A DNA stretch of 27,054 bases. Source: M55B175 sp964635265. GTDB taxonomy: Bacteria; Desulfobacterota; Desulfobacteria; Desulfobacterales; Desulfosalsimonadaceae. A program made the translations under genes and the position numbers. Of the stretch, positions 1 through 9,200 are shown one piece after another (position 1 is the stretch's first letter; the number at the start of each line of letters is the position of its first letter). The notes under the pieces are model-generated. The model did no database searches. It saw only the letters and a program-made list of their open reading frames with translations, and was not told the DNA's origin. The stretch lies in NCBI GenBank assembly GCA_964635265.1, contig CAZWNV010000019.1:1-27054 (forward strand). Direction: 5' to 3'.

Positions 1-2
1 TG

Positions 3-281
3 GACGAGCCGACCTCGGGCGTGGACCCGCTGGCCCGCCGGGAGTTCTGGCACCGCATCAGCCGGCTGGCCGAGCAGGGGGTAACCGTGCTGGTGACCAC
101 CCATTTCATGGAGGAGGCCGAATACTGTGACCGCCTGGTCATGATGGCCGAAGGCGAGATCCTGGTGGAGGGGGCACCCGAGGAAATGAAGGAGCGGTTC
201 CGCAGCGAGCAGACGCCCGAGCCCTCCATGGAGGACGTCTTTATCGGCTGGATGCAGCTCCAGGAAGAGGCCGGCGCATGA
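3..281 (+). CDS. ABC transporter ATP-binding protein, C-terminal part (cut by window start)
   Basis: This is the C-terminal end of an ATPase subunit that powers an ABC-2 type exporter at the inner membrane. The visible part opens with DEPTSGVDP, which is the end of Walker B plus the D-loop. The H-loop follows in VTTHFMEEAEYCDR, and the tail ends in EDVFIGWMQ, typical of the drug/antibiotic exporter ATPases related to YbhF and CcmA. Walker A and the signature motif lie outside the window, and reading frame 3 is open to the left edge. The stop codon overlaps the start of the next permease (ATGA at 278-281), which indicates translational coupling in one operon. The substrate cannot be read from this fragment. 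Confidence 0.9.
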   Translation, partial: DEPTSGVDPLARREFWHRISRLAEQGVTVLVTTHFMEEAEYCDRLVMMAEGEILVEGAPEEMKERFRSEQTPEPSMEDVFIGWMQLQEEAGA

Positions 282-1435
282 GCACGGGGCCGGAAAAGCA
301 GCAGAGCGCGGCCAGGCATCCGGGTTTCATGCGGCTGCGGGGGATGATCCGGAAGGATACGCTGCAGATCCTGAGAGACCCCTCGAGCATTGCCATTGCC
401 TTTATCATGCCCCTGATTCTTCTCTTCATCTTCGGCTACGGCGTCTCCCTGGATGCCAAACACGTGCCGCTTGCCGTTGTGGTCGAACAGCCCACGGCCC
501 AGACCGCAAGCCTGACCAGCGGGTTTGCCCGGTCCGAATACTTTGACGTGAACACGTTTGCCAATTTCCCGGAAGCCGAGGCCGCCATGCGGGCCCGCCG
601 GGTCGAGGGCATTGTCTGGCTGCGCGCCAATTTCTCCGACCGTGTGCTTTCCGGGGATCCGACCGCCATCGGGGTGTTCGTAAACGGCGTGGACGCCAAC
701 AAGGCGCGCATCATCGAGGGCTACGTCCAGGGCGTCTGGCGCAAATGGCTGGGCGATTTTGCCGCCGATCAGGGCCGGGAGATCCATATTCCCGTCGAGG
801 TGCGGCATCGCGTCTGGTTCAACCCGGCGGTGCGCAGCCGCAATTTTCTGGTGCCGGGTTTGGTGGCCATTATCATGACACTGATCGGCGCGCTTTTGAC
901 CGCCCTGGTAATCGCCCGGGAATGGGAACGCGGCACCATGGAGGCGCTCATGGTGACCCCCATCCGGGTGCGCGAGATCCTGATCGGAAAGGTGGTCCCC
1001 TATTTTGTCCTGGGCATGGGCGGGCTTATGCTCTCGGTTGCCATGGCGATCTGGCTGTTCGAGGTTCCGCTGAACGGCAGCATGTGGGTGTTGATCGCCA
1101 CCTCGGCGCTGTTTCTGCTGGCGGCCCTTGGCATGGGCCTTTTGATCTCGACACTGGCGAAAAACCAGTTCGTCGCCGGGCAGGTGGCGATTATTACCAC
1201 CTATCTCCCCGCCTTTATCCTCTCGGGATTTATCTTTGATATCGGCAGTATGCCCTGGCCGATCCAGGGGGTGACGCACGTGATCGCCGCCCGCTACTAT
1301 GTCTCCATCCTCCAGACCGTGTTTGCCGCAGGCGACATCTGGCATGTCATCGTGCCCAATGCCCTGGCCCTTGCCGCCATGGCAGCCGTTTTTTTTCTGC
1401 TGGTCGGGAGGAAAACACGCAAACGCCTGGATTAG
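278..1435 (+). CDS. ABC-2 type transporter permease (YhhJ/YbhR-like)
   Basis: Membrane subunit of an exporter, 385 residues, the usual length for this family. A short cytoplasmic start with KDTLQILRDPSS leads into TM1 (about residues 38-56, IAFIMPLILLFIFGYG). A large periplasmic domain follows, and then five TM segments in the C-terminal half (residues 190-380). The family hallmark WFNP..R.FLVPG ends the periplasmic domain, and REWERGTMEALMVTP forms the coupling region after TM2. The start overlaps the ATPase stop by four bases. The next permease begins 9 bp after the stop. Two related but different permeases plus one ATPase match the YbhFSR and YhiI-RbbA-YhhJ type of exporter, for which drugs or other amphiphiles are the usual guess; the actual substrate is unknown. 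Confidence 0.93.
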   Translation: MSTGPEKQQSAARHPGFMRLRGMIRKDTLQILRDPSSIAIAFIMPLILLFIFGYGVSLDAKHVPLAVVVEQPTAQTASLTSGFARSEYFDVNTFANFPEAEAAMRARRVEGIVWLRANFSDRVLSGDPTAIGVFVNGVDANKARIIEGYVQGVWRKWLGDFAADQGREIHIPVEVRHRVWFNPAVRSRNFLVPGLVAIIMTLIGALLTALVIAREWERGTMEALMVTPIRVREILIGKVVPYFVLGMGGLMLSVAMAIWLFEVPLNGSMWVLIATSALFLLAALGMGLLISTLAKNQFVAGQVAIITTYLPAFILSGFIFDIGSMPWPIQGVTHVIAARYYVSILQTVFAAGDIWHVIVPNALALAAMAAVFFLLVGRKTRKRLD

Positions 1436-1444
1436 GAAGATACG

Positions 1445-2566
1445 ATGGGACGCCGCATACTGGCACTGATGGTAAAGGAGTTTCTGGCGATTTTAAAGGA
1501 CAAGCGAAGCCGCACGGTTCTGATCGGCCCGCCCATTATCCAGCTCATCGTATTCGGCTATGCCGCCTCCTTTGACCTCAATCACGTGCGCTTTGCCGTG
1601 TTCAACGAGGACGAAGGGCCCGTTGCGCGGCAGGTGCTGGCCCGGTTTGCGGGCTCGGACACCTTTGAGCTGCACCGCCGGCTTGAAAAAGCGGCGGATA
1701 TCGCGCCGGTGATCAACCGTAAGGAGGTCCTGATGGTCCTTCATTTTGGCCCGAGATTTTCCGAGAAGCTGCAACGCACCCGTCAAATCCGGGATCAGGC
1801 TCCCCTGCAGGTGATTATTGACGGTAGAAACTCGAACACGGCGCTCATTCTCCTGGGCTACGCGCGCAGCATTATCGCGGATTTCAACCAGGAGTGGCGG
1901 GCCAGTCAGGGAACGGGCGGCGCGCCGGCCGAACTTTCCATGCGCGCCTGGTTCAATCCGAACCTGGAGAGCCGCTGGTTCATCGTGCCCGGCATCGTGG
2001 GGCTTCTCACCCTGGTGGTCACCATGCTGGTGACCGCCTTGTCCGTTGCCCGGGAGCGGGAGGCGGGCACCTTTGATCAGCTCCTGGTCACCCCGCTCCG
2101 GCCGGTGGAGATCCTCCTGGGAAAGGCGCTGCCGGGTTTTATCGTGGGCTCCGTGGAGGCCAGCTTCATCATTTTCATGGCGGTCATCTGGTTTCAGATT
2201 CCACTGATCGGAAGTCTTGCCGCCCTGTATCTGGGAATCATTCTGTTTCTGCTCTCGGCCATCGGCGTGGGGCTGATGATCTCCTCGCTTTCCATGACCC
2301 AGCAGCAGGGTCTGTTCGGCGCCTTCATGTTCCTGGTGCCGGCGATTATCCTCTCCGGTTTTGCCACCCCCATCGCCAACATGCCGGTGCTTATGCAGCG
2401 GCTGACCCTTCTCAATCCCCTTCGCTATTTCCTGGTCATCCTCCGGGGTGTCTTCCTGGAGGGCAGCACTGTCCCGCTCCTGCTCAACCAGTACTGGCCC
2501 ATGGCAGTCATCGGCATCATCAACCTTGCTCTGGCGGCCTGGCTTTTTCGTCACCGGATGTATTGA
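1445..2566 (+). CDS. ABC-2 type transporter permease, second subunit
   Basis: Second membrane subunit of the same exporter, 373 residues. The topology matches the upstream permease: TM1 at about residues 25-43 (LIGPPIIQLIVFGYA), a periplasmic domain, the motif AWFNPNLESRWFIVPG, then five TM segments with REREAGTFDQLLVTPLRP as the coupling stretch. The two permeases are clearly paralogous and probably form a heterodimer. A purine-rich AGGAAG ends about 5 bp before the ATG at 1445. No gene follows in this direction for about 700 bp, so this is the last gene of the operon. I see no convincing intrinsic terminator in the 98 bp before the convergent J-domain gene, only a 5-bp inverted repeat (2623-2637) with no T-run. 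Confidence 0.93.
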   Translation: MGRRILALMVKEFLAILKDKRSRTVLIGPPIIQLIVFGYAASFDLNHVRFAVFNEDEGPVARQVLARFAGSDTFELHRRLEKAADIAPVINRKEVLMVLHFGPRFSEKLQRTRQIRDQAPLQVIIDGRNSNTALILLGYARSIIADFNQEWRASQGTGGAPAELSMRAWFNPNLESRWFIVPGIVGLLTLVVTMLVTALSVAREREAGTFDQLLVTPLRPVEILLGKALPGFIVGSVEASFIIFMAVIWFQIPLIGSLAALYLGIILFLLSAIGVGLMISSLSMTQQQGLFGAFMFLVPAIILSGFATPIANMPVLMQRLTLLNPLRYFLVILRGVFLEGSTVPLLLNQYWPMAVIGIINLALAAWLFRHRMY

Positions 2567-2664
2567 GACCGGCTTCTTCTGCGCGATTTTTGAAACGCAA
2601 GCCTTCCCTCCTGCCCATACAGGCTCCGTGCGGGAGCAGCGTTCGTGATAGTGCGGGGATACGG

Positions 2665-2994
2665 CTATTTCGAATTCTGCCCGCTTGTCCACAGGGGATC
2701 GTTTCCAAAGGTTTCCATCCACCATTGGCCGGGAGAACGGTGTCTCTTGACCGTTTCCTCGGAAAAGGAATACTGATAGTTATTGCAGTAGTCCATGATG
2801 GTCTCGTAGGCGGAGACGATCTTGTGCGTCATTTCCTGGCAGGTCTCCGGAGCTTCGCTGCATGTGTCCGGATGCCACTTGGATAAAAGGCGCCGGTAGT
2901 TGGATTTGATCGTCTCCAGGGTGGCCTCTTCCGGAAGCTCCAATATCTTTCGGGCCTCCGTGATTTCCTGATATTTGCTCCGTGTCATCGGCAA
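2665..2994 (-). CDS. small J-domain (DnaJ-like) protein
   Basis: A 109-residue protein that is almost entirely one J domain. The N-terminal half reads KILELPEEATLETIKSNYRRLL, with the invariant HPD tripeptide in SKWHPDTC (about residues 40-46), followed by helix III/IV (MTHKIVSAYETIMDYC). The HPD loop is what stimulates Hsp70 (DnaK) ATPase. No Gly/Phe region, zinc-finger region or substrate-binding domain is present, so it is a type III J protein. The tail (residues 75-109, ending WWMETFGNDPLW) resembles the short tail of other stand-alone delta-proteobacterial J proteins. It stands alone, convergent with the ABC operon, and no client can be named. Confidence 0.85.
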   Translation of the reverse strand: MPMTRSKYQEITEARKILELPEEATLETIKSNYRRLLSKWHPDTCSEAPETCQEMTHKIVSAYETIMDYCNNYQYSFSEETVKRHRSPGQWWMETFGNDPLWTSGQNSK

Positions 2995-3186
2995 TCACGC
3001 CTTCCTTCCTTCCGGGAGGACAGGAAGTCCTTTTGCGTACCAGACAGGTCTCTTGTATTTCAGGGGTACCGCGTCCCCTGCCGGAAGCAGCAGGGCTTAT
3101 CTGAGAGCCCATCTTCCTCCATCAGGCCCTTTGTGTCAACAAAAGCCTGTAGCGCGACGACCACCCTCCGTGTATCTGCAGCAAAC

Positions 3187-3215
3187 TTGAAAACCGCGGG
3201 ATGAACTGCTATAGC
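3187..3215 (+). promoter_or_regulatory. sigma70-like promoter for the DMT transporter
   Basis: TTGAAA (3187-3192) and TATAGC (3210-3215) are separated by exactly 17 bp, about 50 bp upstream of the transporter start. The spacing is ideal and the boxes match 5/6 and 4/6 of consensus. A small inverted repeat, TTGCC-GTGAT-GGCAA (3225-3239), lies in the would-be leader. Confidence 0.5.
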
Positions 3216-3265
3216 ATTTCTCATTTGCCGTGATGGCAAGGCTGCATTGGAGGAGATGAGGAGGT

Positions 3266-4180
3266 TTGGACGTCAATCCGGCTCGCGATGAGGGCCTAAT
3301 CGGGCGGCAGCATCGGGTAAAAGGGGTGCTGTTAACCATGCTGGGGGCTTTCTGTTTTGCCCTGGCCCCGGTATGGGTGCGCTCCATCGAGGCTTACAGC
3401 TCCACCAGCATCGTTTTCTATCGCGCGTTGATCGGCTCAATTCCGCTGGTGCTCTGGGTTCTTCGCTCTCCCAGGCTGCGCAGGGGAGCAGACCTGCGGC
3501 AAATGGACGCAAAACAGCGCTGGGTTCTTCTGGGCATCGGGATCTCCATGTGCAGCACCGCCTCTTTTTACTATTTCGCCATCCTCAAGACCACTGTGGC
3601 CAAAGCTGTGCTGCTTCACTATACCGCACCCATATATGTGGCAATTTTAAGCCCCCTGCTGTTAAAAGAGAAAAACAGCCTTCTGACATGGGTTGCGGTT
3701 GGAACGGGAATTGCCGGCACTGCTCTGATCGCCGAACCGACTGCACTGCAAGCGGCCGGCCGTGACGAAGTCATTGGTATTGCAAGTGCCATGCTCTCCG
3801 GTCTCTGCCTGGCCGGAGTCTTCCTTTTCGGCCGGTTTTTATCCGGTCATGTCCCCTCCCTGGTCCGGACCATGTGGGGCAGCCTGATGGTGGTGGTGCT
3901 GCTGCTGCCCTTTGGCGTTGCTGTGCCCGCCGGGTATTTCTGGGGCAACCTGGGTTTTCTGCTGATTTTGGGCACAGTTTCATTGGTTCTGCCCTATACG
4001 CTGTTTTTTAAAGCCCAAAACCACATTTCCGCCCCGGCCGCCTCCATTACCGCCCTGTTTGAGCCGGTCTGCGGAATCGCTATCGGCTTTCTGATATACG
4101 GCGAGCACTTAAGCCTGACGGGCGGTCTCGGGGCTGCGGCAGTGCTGGCAAGCATCTGCATCTCCAGCTATCGGGCCTGA
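3266..4180 (+). CDS. DMT superfamily transporter, EamA family
   Basis: An inner-membrane permease of 304 residues with ten predicted TM segments in two EamA repeats (about residues 18-155 and 168-300). Each repeat opens with the typical pattern: KGVLLTMLGAFCFALAPVWVR at the front, and later IGIASAMLSGLCLAGVFLFGR. FKAQNHISAPAASITALFEPV...GFLIYGE is the conserved end of the second repeat. EamA proteins export amino acids or other small metabolites; the substrate here is unknown. The start is a TTG with GGAGGAG at 3249-3255 about 10 bp upstream. A later ATG at 3338 would cut into TM1, so TTG is preferred. It has its own promoter-like sequence and looks monocistronic. Confidence 0.9.
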   Translation: MDVNPARDEGLIGRQHRVKGVLLTMLGAFCFALAPVWVRSIEAYSSTSIVFYRALIGSIPLVLWVLRSPRLRRGADLRQMDAKQRWVLLGIGISMCSTASFYYFAILKTTVAKAVLLHYTAPIYVAILSPLLLKEKNSLLTWVAVGTGIAGTALIAEPTALQAAGRDEVIGIASAMLSGLCLAGVFLFGRFLSGHVPSLVRTMWGSLMVVVLLLPFGVAVPAGYFWGNLGFLLILGTVSLVLPYTLFFKAQNHISAPAASITALFEPVCGIAIGFLIYGEHLSLTGGLGAAAVLASICISSYRA

Positions 4181-4212
4181 GAGGGAGCCGATGCCCACAG
4201 CCCAAAATGAGG

Positions 4213-4241
4213 TTGCTCCAAAATACCGGCTGTGCTATTAA
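4213..4241 (+). promoter_or_regulatory. weak promoter candidate before the small membrane protein
   Basis: TTGCTC (4213-4218) and TATTAA (4236-4241) are 17 bp apart in an AT-rich patch just upstream of the 4284 gene. The spacing is good but the -35 box is poor (3/6), so support is limited. Confidence 0.25.
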
Positions 4242-4283
4242 ATTTTTATTTATGCGGTAGCGGATACACCTTAATGTGCAGCC

Positions 4284-4907
4284 GTGATTACCGCTTTGCT
4301 GCCTCCACCCCTATCTTTTCCAAGCGTCCGGATGAGGCCTCTGATGCAATCCGAGAAGCCAGGGATCCAGCTTTTTTCCCCCACCTTTCACAAGTCGTTT
4401 TTTCTGCCGCTGCTTTTTCGAAAACTCAAACCCTCCATAAAACCCAGTACCCTTGCCGCAGCGGAAACGCCTATCGAATACACGATTCTTCCCGGGGGAG
4501 CCCTGGCCTGCATGGTGATCGGGCTTATGCATTATCAGGCAATGAGCGGGCGTATCATAGGTATTTTGGGTGCAGGCGGTTTTCTCATCATGCTCTTAAG
4601 CAGCGTTCGTTCCCATTTAAAAAGCCGTCAAGAGACGACCTGGGAACATTTCCGGCCGCTTCCGCTCCTGTTTCTGGTGTTGGCCGGTGTCACCATCAGC
4701 CTTTGCTACACGGGCGGTATCGTCGGGGCCGGGATCGGCATGAAAATTACAGGGGCGTCCGCTGGACTGCTCCTTGGATACCTGATCGGCATCCCTGCCG
4801 GCTTTTGGTTCCAATCTCTGGGGTGGATTTCGACAATCCTTGAAATTTCCCTGGTGCCCCTTATGATGGGGCTTGTCGTAGTTTCCATATTGATGGTGGC
4901 GGCATAA
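4284..4907 (+). CDS. hypothetical small integral membrane protein
   Basis: I do not recognise this 207-residue protein. From about residue 66 onward it is strongly hydrophobic with about five TM segments: GGALACMVIGLMHYQ, IIGILGAGGFLIMLL, PLLFLVLAGVTISLCY, GASAGLLLGYLIGIPAGFW and LVPLMMGLVVVSILMVAA. A charged loop, SHLKSRQETTWEHF, lies between TM2 and TM3. The first 60 residues are Pro/Ser-rich and look less protein-like, so the true start may be Met17, Met21 or later. The listed GTG has no clear ribosome binding site. The YibE/F-family membrane protein lies about 175 bp downstream on the same strand, which suggests but does not prove a shared function. The frame-shifted ORF over the same bases is rich in Arg and His and is a shadow. 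Confidence 0.6.
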   Translation: MITALLPPPLSFPSVRMRPLMQSEKPGIQLFSPTFHKSFFLPLLFRKLKPSIKPSTLAAAETPIEYTILPGGALACMVIGLMHYQAMSGRIIGILGAGGFLIMLLSSVRSHLKSRQETTWEHFRPLPLLFLVLAGVTISLCYTGGIVGAGIGMKITGASAGLLLGYLIGIPAGFWFQSLGWISTILEISLVPLMMGLVVVSILMVAA

Positions 4908-4994
4908 ACCCCATCTGCCGGACGGATACCCCCCCAGCAAATGGGGCCGGGGGAGACATATGCGCCGCCATTTCGTTGAACAAGAAAGGCCACC

Positions 4995-5042
4995 ATGAAG
5001 GCTTTTGTTTTAAAGATTGTAATTCTGATGATTTTCCCGTAA
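4995..5042 (+). CDS. possible 15-residue leader peptide or degraded N-terminus before yibE/F
   Basis: The short ORF MKAFVLKIVILMIFP followed by two stops (TAATAA) is preceded by AAAGG at 4984-4988, 6 bp before its ATG. It ends 41 bp before the chosen yibE/F start and is in a different frame. It is hydrophobic like a membrane N-terminus, so it could be a translated leader or the displaced original start of the downstream gene. Length alone makes chance likely. Confidence 0.25.
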   Translation: MKAFVLKIVILMIFP

Positions 5043-5083
5043 TAAGAAGTTTCTGCGATCATATCCACTTCTCAGATGCTGCG

Positions 5084-6199
5084 ATGAAGTTCAGAATACA
5101 GGATAAAAAAGAACTGCTCCTCAGCCTGTTGATCCTTGTCATCACAATCGGATTGTTCCTGCACGCAGCGCACCTCTACGAAAGAAGTGAGACGCCCCGC
5201 ATTGATAAGGGTAAGGTGATTGAGATCACCGGGGAGGACCTCGACGGGCATACGCAAATTCAATCCGGCTACCAGGCGCTTGAAGTGCAGATGCTGAGCG
5301 GCAGGTATACCGGAGAGATTATTCAAGGGGTCAATGTCCTGGTTTATGATTTACAGTTCGATACGTATCTGGAAACCGGAGATCCTGTGTCCGTGGTTGT
5401 AGAAGACTCCGGAAAGGATACCCCGTCAGCCAGAGTGGTCAACTTCCACCGCAGAAACATTTTATATGGCATGGCCGGCATATTCGTTTTTCTGATCGTT
5501 ATAATCGGACGGATGAAGGGCTTCCGATCGCTGGTATCGCTCTTGTTTATTATCGGTCTTATTTTGGCCGTCCTCCTGCCGCTCATTCTCAAGGGCCATT
5601 CCCCCGTGATGGTCACTGTTGCGGTTTGTGCATTTGGAGGATTTACAGCCCTGTTCCTGGTCACCGGTCTCAATTATAAGGCGGTTGTGGGTTCCGTGGG
5701 TTTGTTGACCGGGACGGTCTCTAGCGGGCTTCTTGCCGTAATTTGTGGAAATTTAATGAAATTGTCCGGCAGTGACACCGGCTTTGAACAATTGCTGGTC
5801 CTATATATGCCCAATAAAGTCGACATCTCGGGCATTCTTTACAGCGGGGTCATTATCGCTTGCCTGGGAGCCGTGATGGATGTTTCCGTCGAGCTTTCCT
5901 CCTCGCTTTACGAACTCAAACGGCGAAATCCCGGTGTCACGTTTGCCCAGCTTGTGGACAGCGGAATGAACATCGGACGTGACGTGATGGGAACCATGGC
6001 CAATACTCTGGTTTTGGTTTATGTCGGCACATCGCTTGCCATGTTTCTTTACTTTTTTTCCCAGGGATTTATCTATGACTATGCCATAGATCTCAACTTG
6101 ATCGCCAGCACATTTCTCCAGGCTGTCAGCGGCAGTATCGGGCTCATTCTCGCGATTCCTGCAACTGTCCTTTTTGGCGCTTATTTCTATACCCGTTAG
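5084..6199 (+). CDS. YibE/F family membrane protein
   Basis: A 371-residue integral membrane protein of the YibE/F family, whose biochemical role is not established. TM1 is LLLSLLILVITIGLFLHAA (about residues 11-29). A periplasmic beta-rich domain of about 100 residues follows (GKVIEITGEDLDG ... VNVLVYDLQFDTYLETGDPVSV). Seven or so TM segments make up the rest. Family hallmarks are ALFLVTGLNYKAVVGSVG, IACLGAVMDVSVELSSSLYELKRRNP and SGMNIGRDVMGTMANTLVLVYVG. An in-frame start at 4976 would add 36 residues unlike a membrane N-terminus, so the ATG at 5084 is preferred although it lacks a strong ribosome binding site. The upstream gap (4908-5083) contains a CCCCAT/ATGGGG inverted repeat (4909-4946). 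Confidence 0.88.
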   Translation: MKFRIQDKKELLLSLLILVITIGLFLHAAHLYERSETPRIDKGKVIEITGEDLDGHTQIQSGYQALEVQMLSGRYTGEIIQGVNVLVYDLQFDTYLETGDPVSVVVEDSGKDTPSARVVNFHRRNILYGMAGIFVFLIVIIGRMKGFRSLVSLLFIIGLILAVLLPLILKGHSPVMVTVAVCAFGGFTALFLVTGLNYKAVVGSVGLLTGTVSSGLLAVICGNLMKLSGSDTGFEQLLVLYMPNKVDISGILYSGVIIACLGAVMDVSVELSSSLYELKRRNPGVTFAQLVDSGMNIGRDVMGTMANTLVLVYVGTSLAMFLYFFSQGFIYDYAIDLNLIASTFLQAVSGSIGLILAIPATVLFGAYFYTR

Positions 6200-6240
6200 G
6201 GGCCCGGAAATAAAAAACACCCAAAAAAGGGGCGAAACGG

Positions 6241-9200
6241 ATGAAGAAACGATGGATACGGTGTAATCCCCGGCTTATTTTATACTTCTTGATGATACCG
6301 GCCATCCTTTTGCCAGGCAAGGCCTATGGCTGGGGGGCGGTTACCGTTCCGATAAAGCCGGCTCCGGGCCCCTGGGAGTCCGTCAATTGGACCTGCCCGG
6401 TCACTACGCACCAGTTTATCCTTTCCAAAGCCCATTTACGGCTTCAAAACGATCCCGCCTACTACGGCTCCGGCTTTCCAAACTTCAACGCCATCCTGGC
6501 GTATGAGGGCGTCAAATTCAACGGAGCCTATCAAAGCCTGCAATGGGGAATGTCGGGACCGGGGCCCGATAGCGAGGGCAGAACCAATTATTCGGATCAC
6601 TATTACAACCCGGAAATCGGGGAGGGGGGAGCCCCGGCGAAAATCACAGAAAATTACGAAAGCTTGGTGGAAGGGCTGCTTCACGGTGACGCCAATAAAT
6701 CAGCAAAAGCCGCCAGCTGGGGCGCCCACTTTCTGGCCGATATGCATGTACCTTACCATGTCGTGGGAATTCCCGGCGAAAAGGCATATGCGGACGAGAG
6801 TTACCTGAATTTGGCAGAATCCGGCCCAACCTGCTTGTGGAGCCCGGATAACCCGGACGAGGAGCCGTATTACGGCTGGGGAGGCGGCCGATCATTTGCG
6901 TATGCATTTGAAAAATACAGAAAATACAGTGAAAACCATGATTATCGGGACTGGCTGGATCCCTGGTATTTTAACGGGCACCGGGGGAATCTGAAAATCA
7001 ATGTTTTAACCGGAAGTCACGCCTCCTGGGAGAAGGCGGTCCATGCGAAGCACGTACGGCATAGCGCCAAAGATTATAAAAAGATCCCGTACGAACCAGG
7101 CTGGAATAATGCATCATTCTCAACCTCCGTTTTTCGTCAATTGTCCACCGCCAGATCCCTGCCTTCCCAGAAACAACGGGATCAAGTGAACCATTACACC
7201 AAAACAGCCGCCAAGGAAACGCGAAACAACATAAGGCCCTACTTGAAAGAGCCCATGACAGCCGTTGACCGGGCAATCCAGAGGGTAGCCACACTCTGGC
7301 GCGCCTCCATCTCCGCCTTGAAACCCTCTATCCGTCATATGGCCATCTCGCCGGATAAGCCGGGTAAGCGCGAAGTTACGTGTGCTGTCGAGAATTTATC
7401 GAAAAAATATCGTGCCGGCGATGTGCTGGTAAAACTGACCGTAGATCAGGAAATTATCGGGATCAAACGCCTAGGAGAAATAGCGGGTGGTGCAACGCAA
7501 GAATTTGCCTGGCAATTTGAAGCCGAAAATTCGGCTCCATGCACGGCAAAGCTGGAGGCCATCGGCACCTATCAGAACTTACCGGATTTGGGATATGCAG
7601 TCGTCAAAAAAGAAATCCGGCAAAGTGAACTGGAAAAACTTTTCAACGAACTGGAAGAAACAGTCGACGCGGCTGAAGCCCTTTCCCGGGAGAGCCTGAA
7701 TTTTTGCAGCAAGGCCAAATCCCGTGCCGCCGAAGCGCAAGATGCGGCTTCAACCCTGCGGGCGGCATCCCGCAATCTGACAGAACGTATAGAAAAGCTC
7801 AAACCTGATCTGTCCCGGCTCTCTGAACTGCAGGCCCGGATTGACCGCCAGCATAAAAACGCCGAAACCGCAGCGGTCAGGTTAGAACAGAGCGATTCCC
7901 AAATCGAGAAGCTGAGTCTCCAGATCTGCCGGAAATCCGAGCAGCTGCCCCGGGCTTCAAAGCCCCGTGCGAAAAAACTCCTGTCCGACATTGAGCAGCT
8001 TTCCTCCACCCTGAAAAAGCTTCGGGCTCAAGGCAAAGAATATGCCGGGCAGGTCGGAGAAGCAGCCCGCCAGGCGGAAAAGAGCGCCGAAAGGTTCTCA
8101 GAGACCTGGAATCTGCTGGAATCGGTCCGCGACCAGGAGGATGGGGCGGATATACTCCTTCAAAAACGAAAGCGTCTGAGCGAAGCAGACAAGCTGATTG
8201 CAAAAACCCGGGCCAAAAACCGCAGGCTGAACCATACAGAAAAAAAGGGGAGAGAACTCATTGCTGAATGTCAGGAATTGGTTCAGGCACCGGAATATCA
8301 AGAAAAGAAGAAGAAATACCGGGATAGCCTCGATGAACTCGCTGGACGAATGGAAAGAGCTGTTCAGGATGCCGGCAATTGCAGCAGGCAGGCCGAAAAT
8401 GCAGCCATTAGAGCCAGAGAAAGCCTTAACACGATAACGGAGCATGTCAGTGCGGCATCCGCGTTAAGAAAAACCGTTTTGGAAAGTCCTTATGCGGATG
8501 AAAAGGCCAAGGATAAGATACTGGAAAAAGCGGACCTTACAGAATTTTTGGCAGAGATGGCCCGGGGATATCTGGAGGAAATCGAGGATTTGGCCGCAGA
8601 CGGGGCGTTTTGTCTTATTCTGGCCCGGGATCAGATGGAAAGAGACGAAAAAGATGATTATATGGCACTGCCGGATCTGCGCGGCAAGCAGGCCAATCAA
8701 GCCAGGGAAATACTTCGGAGAAAAGGATTTGCGGTGCGATTCCAAAATGTCGGGAAGCCCCCCAGTCAACGATTGAGCCGGCGCGTGCAGGGCCAGGATC
8801 CGGATGCCGGCGAAAAAGTACCCCGCAGCACAACGGTCACCCTGAGGGTTTATGATCAATTCGATGTTAAGGATCTTTTGGCCAGCGTGGATTGCTCGGC
8901 CCACCCCAATACAAGAGCGGTGTATGATCCGGACACCCATCGGACCCGATGCGCCTGCAAACCCTTTTTCGTACCGAACACCAATGGTCCGGGCTGTGTG
9001 GATTGCAAAGAGTTGAAGGAGCAGTTTTATGCTTTATTGCAGCAGGGGAGGCACCGGGAGGCCCAGTCCGTATTGTCCCAGGCCGGCAACTGCAGTTTTC
9101 AGGGTAAAGCCCGGGCTGCGATCAACGCACACCGCAACCGCATCATGGCCTGCCAGAAACGCAATATTCAAATTCTTCGGGCCATTCGGCAAAGGTCCGC

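Noticed and set aside
1493..2725. 410-codon open frame on the minus strand opposite the second permease
   Set aside because: Its composition is His/Gln/Asp/Arg-rich with no domain or hydrophobic core, and the opposite strand encodes an unmistakable ABC permease. It is a shadow of GC-rich codon use.
4232..4843. 203-codon frame overlapping the small membrane protein gene
   Set aside because: Rich in Arg, His and Ser with no hydrophobic segments; the other frame has clear TM segments.
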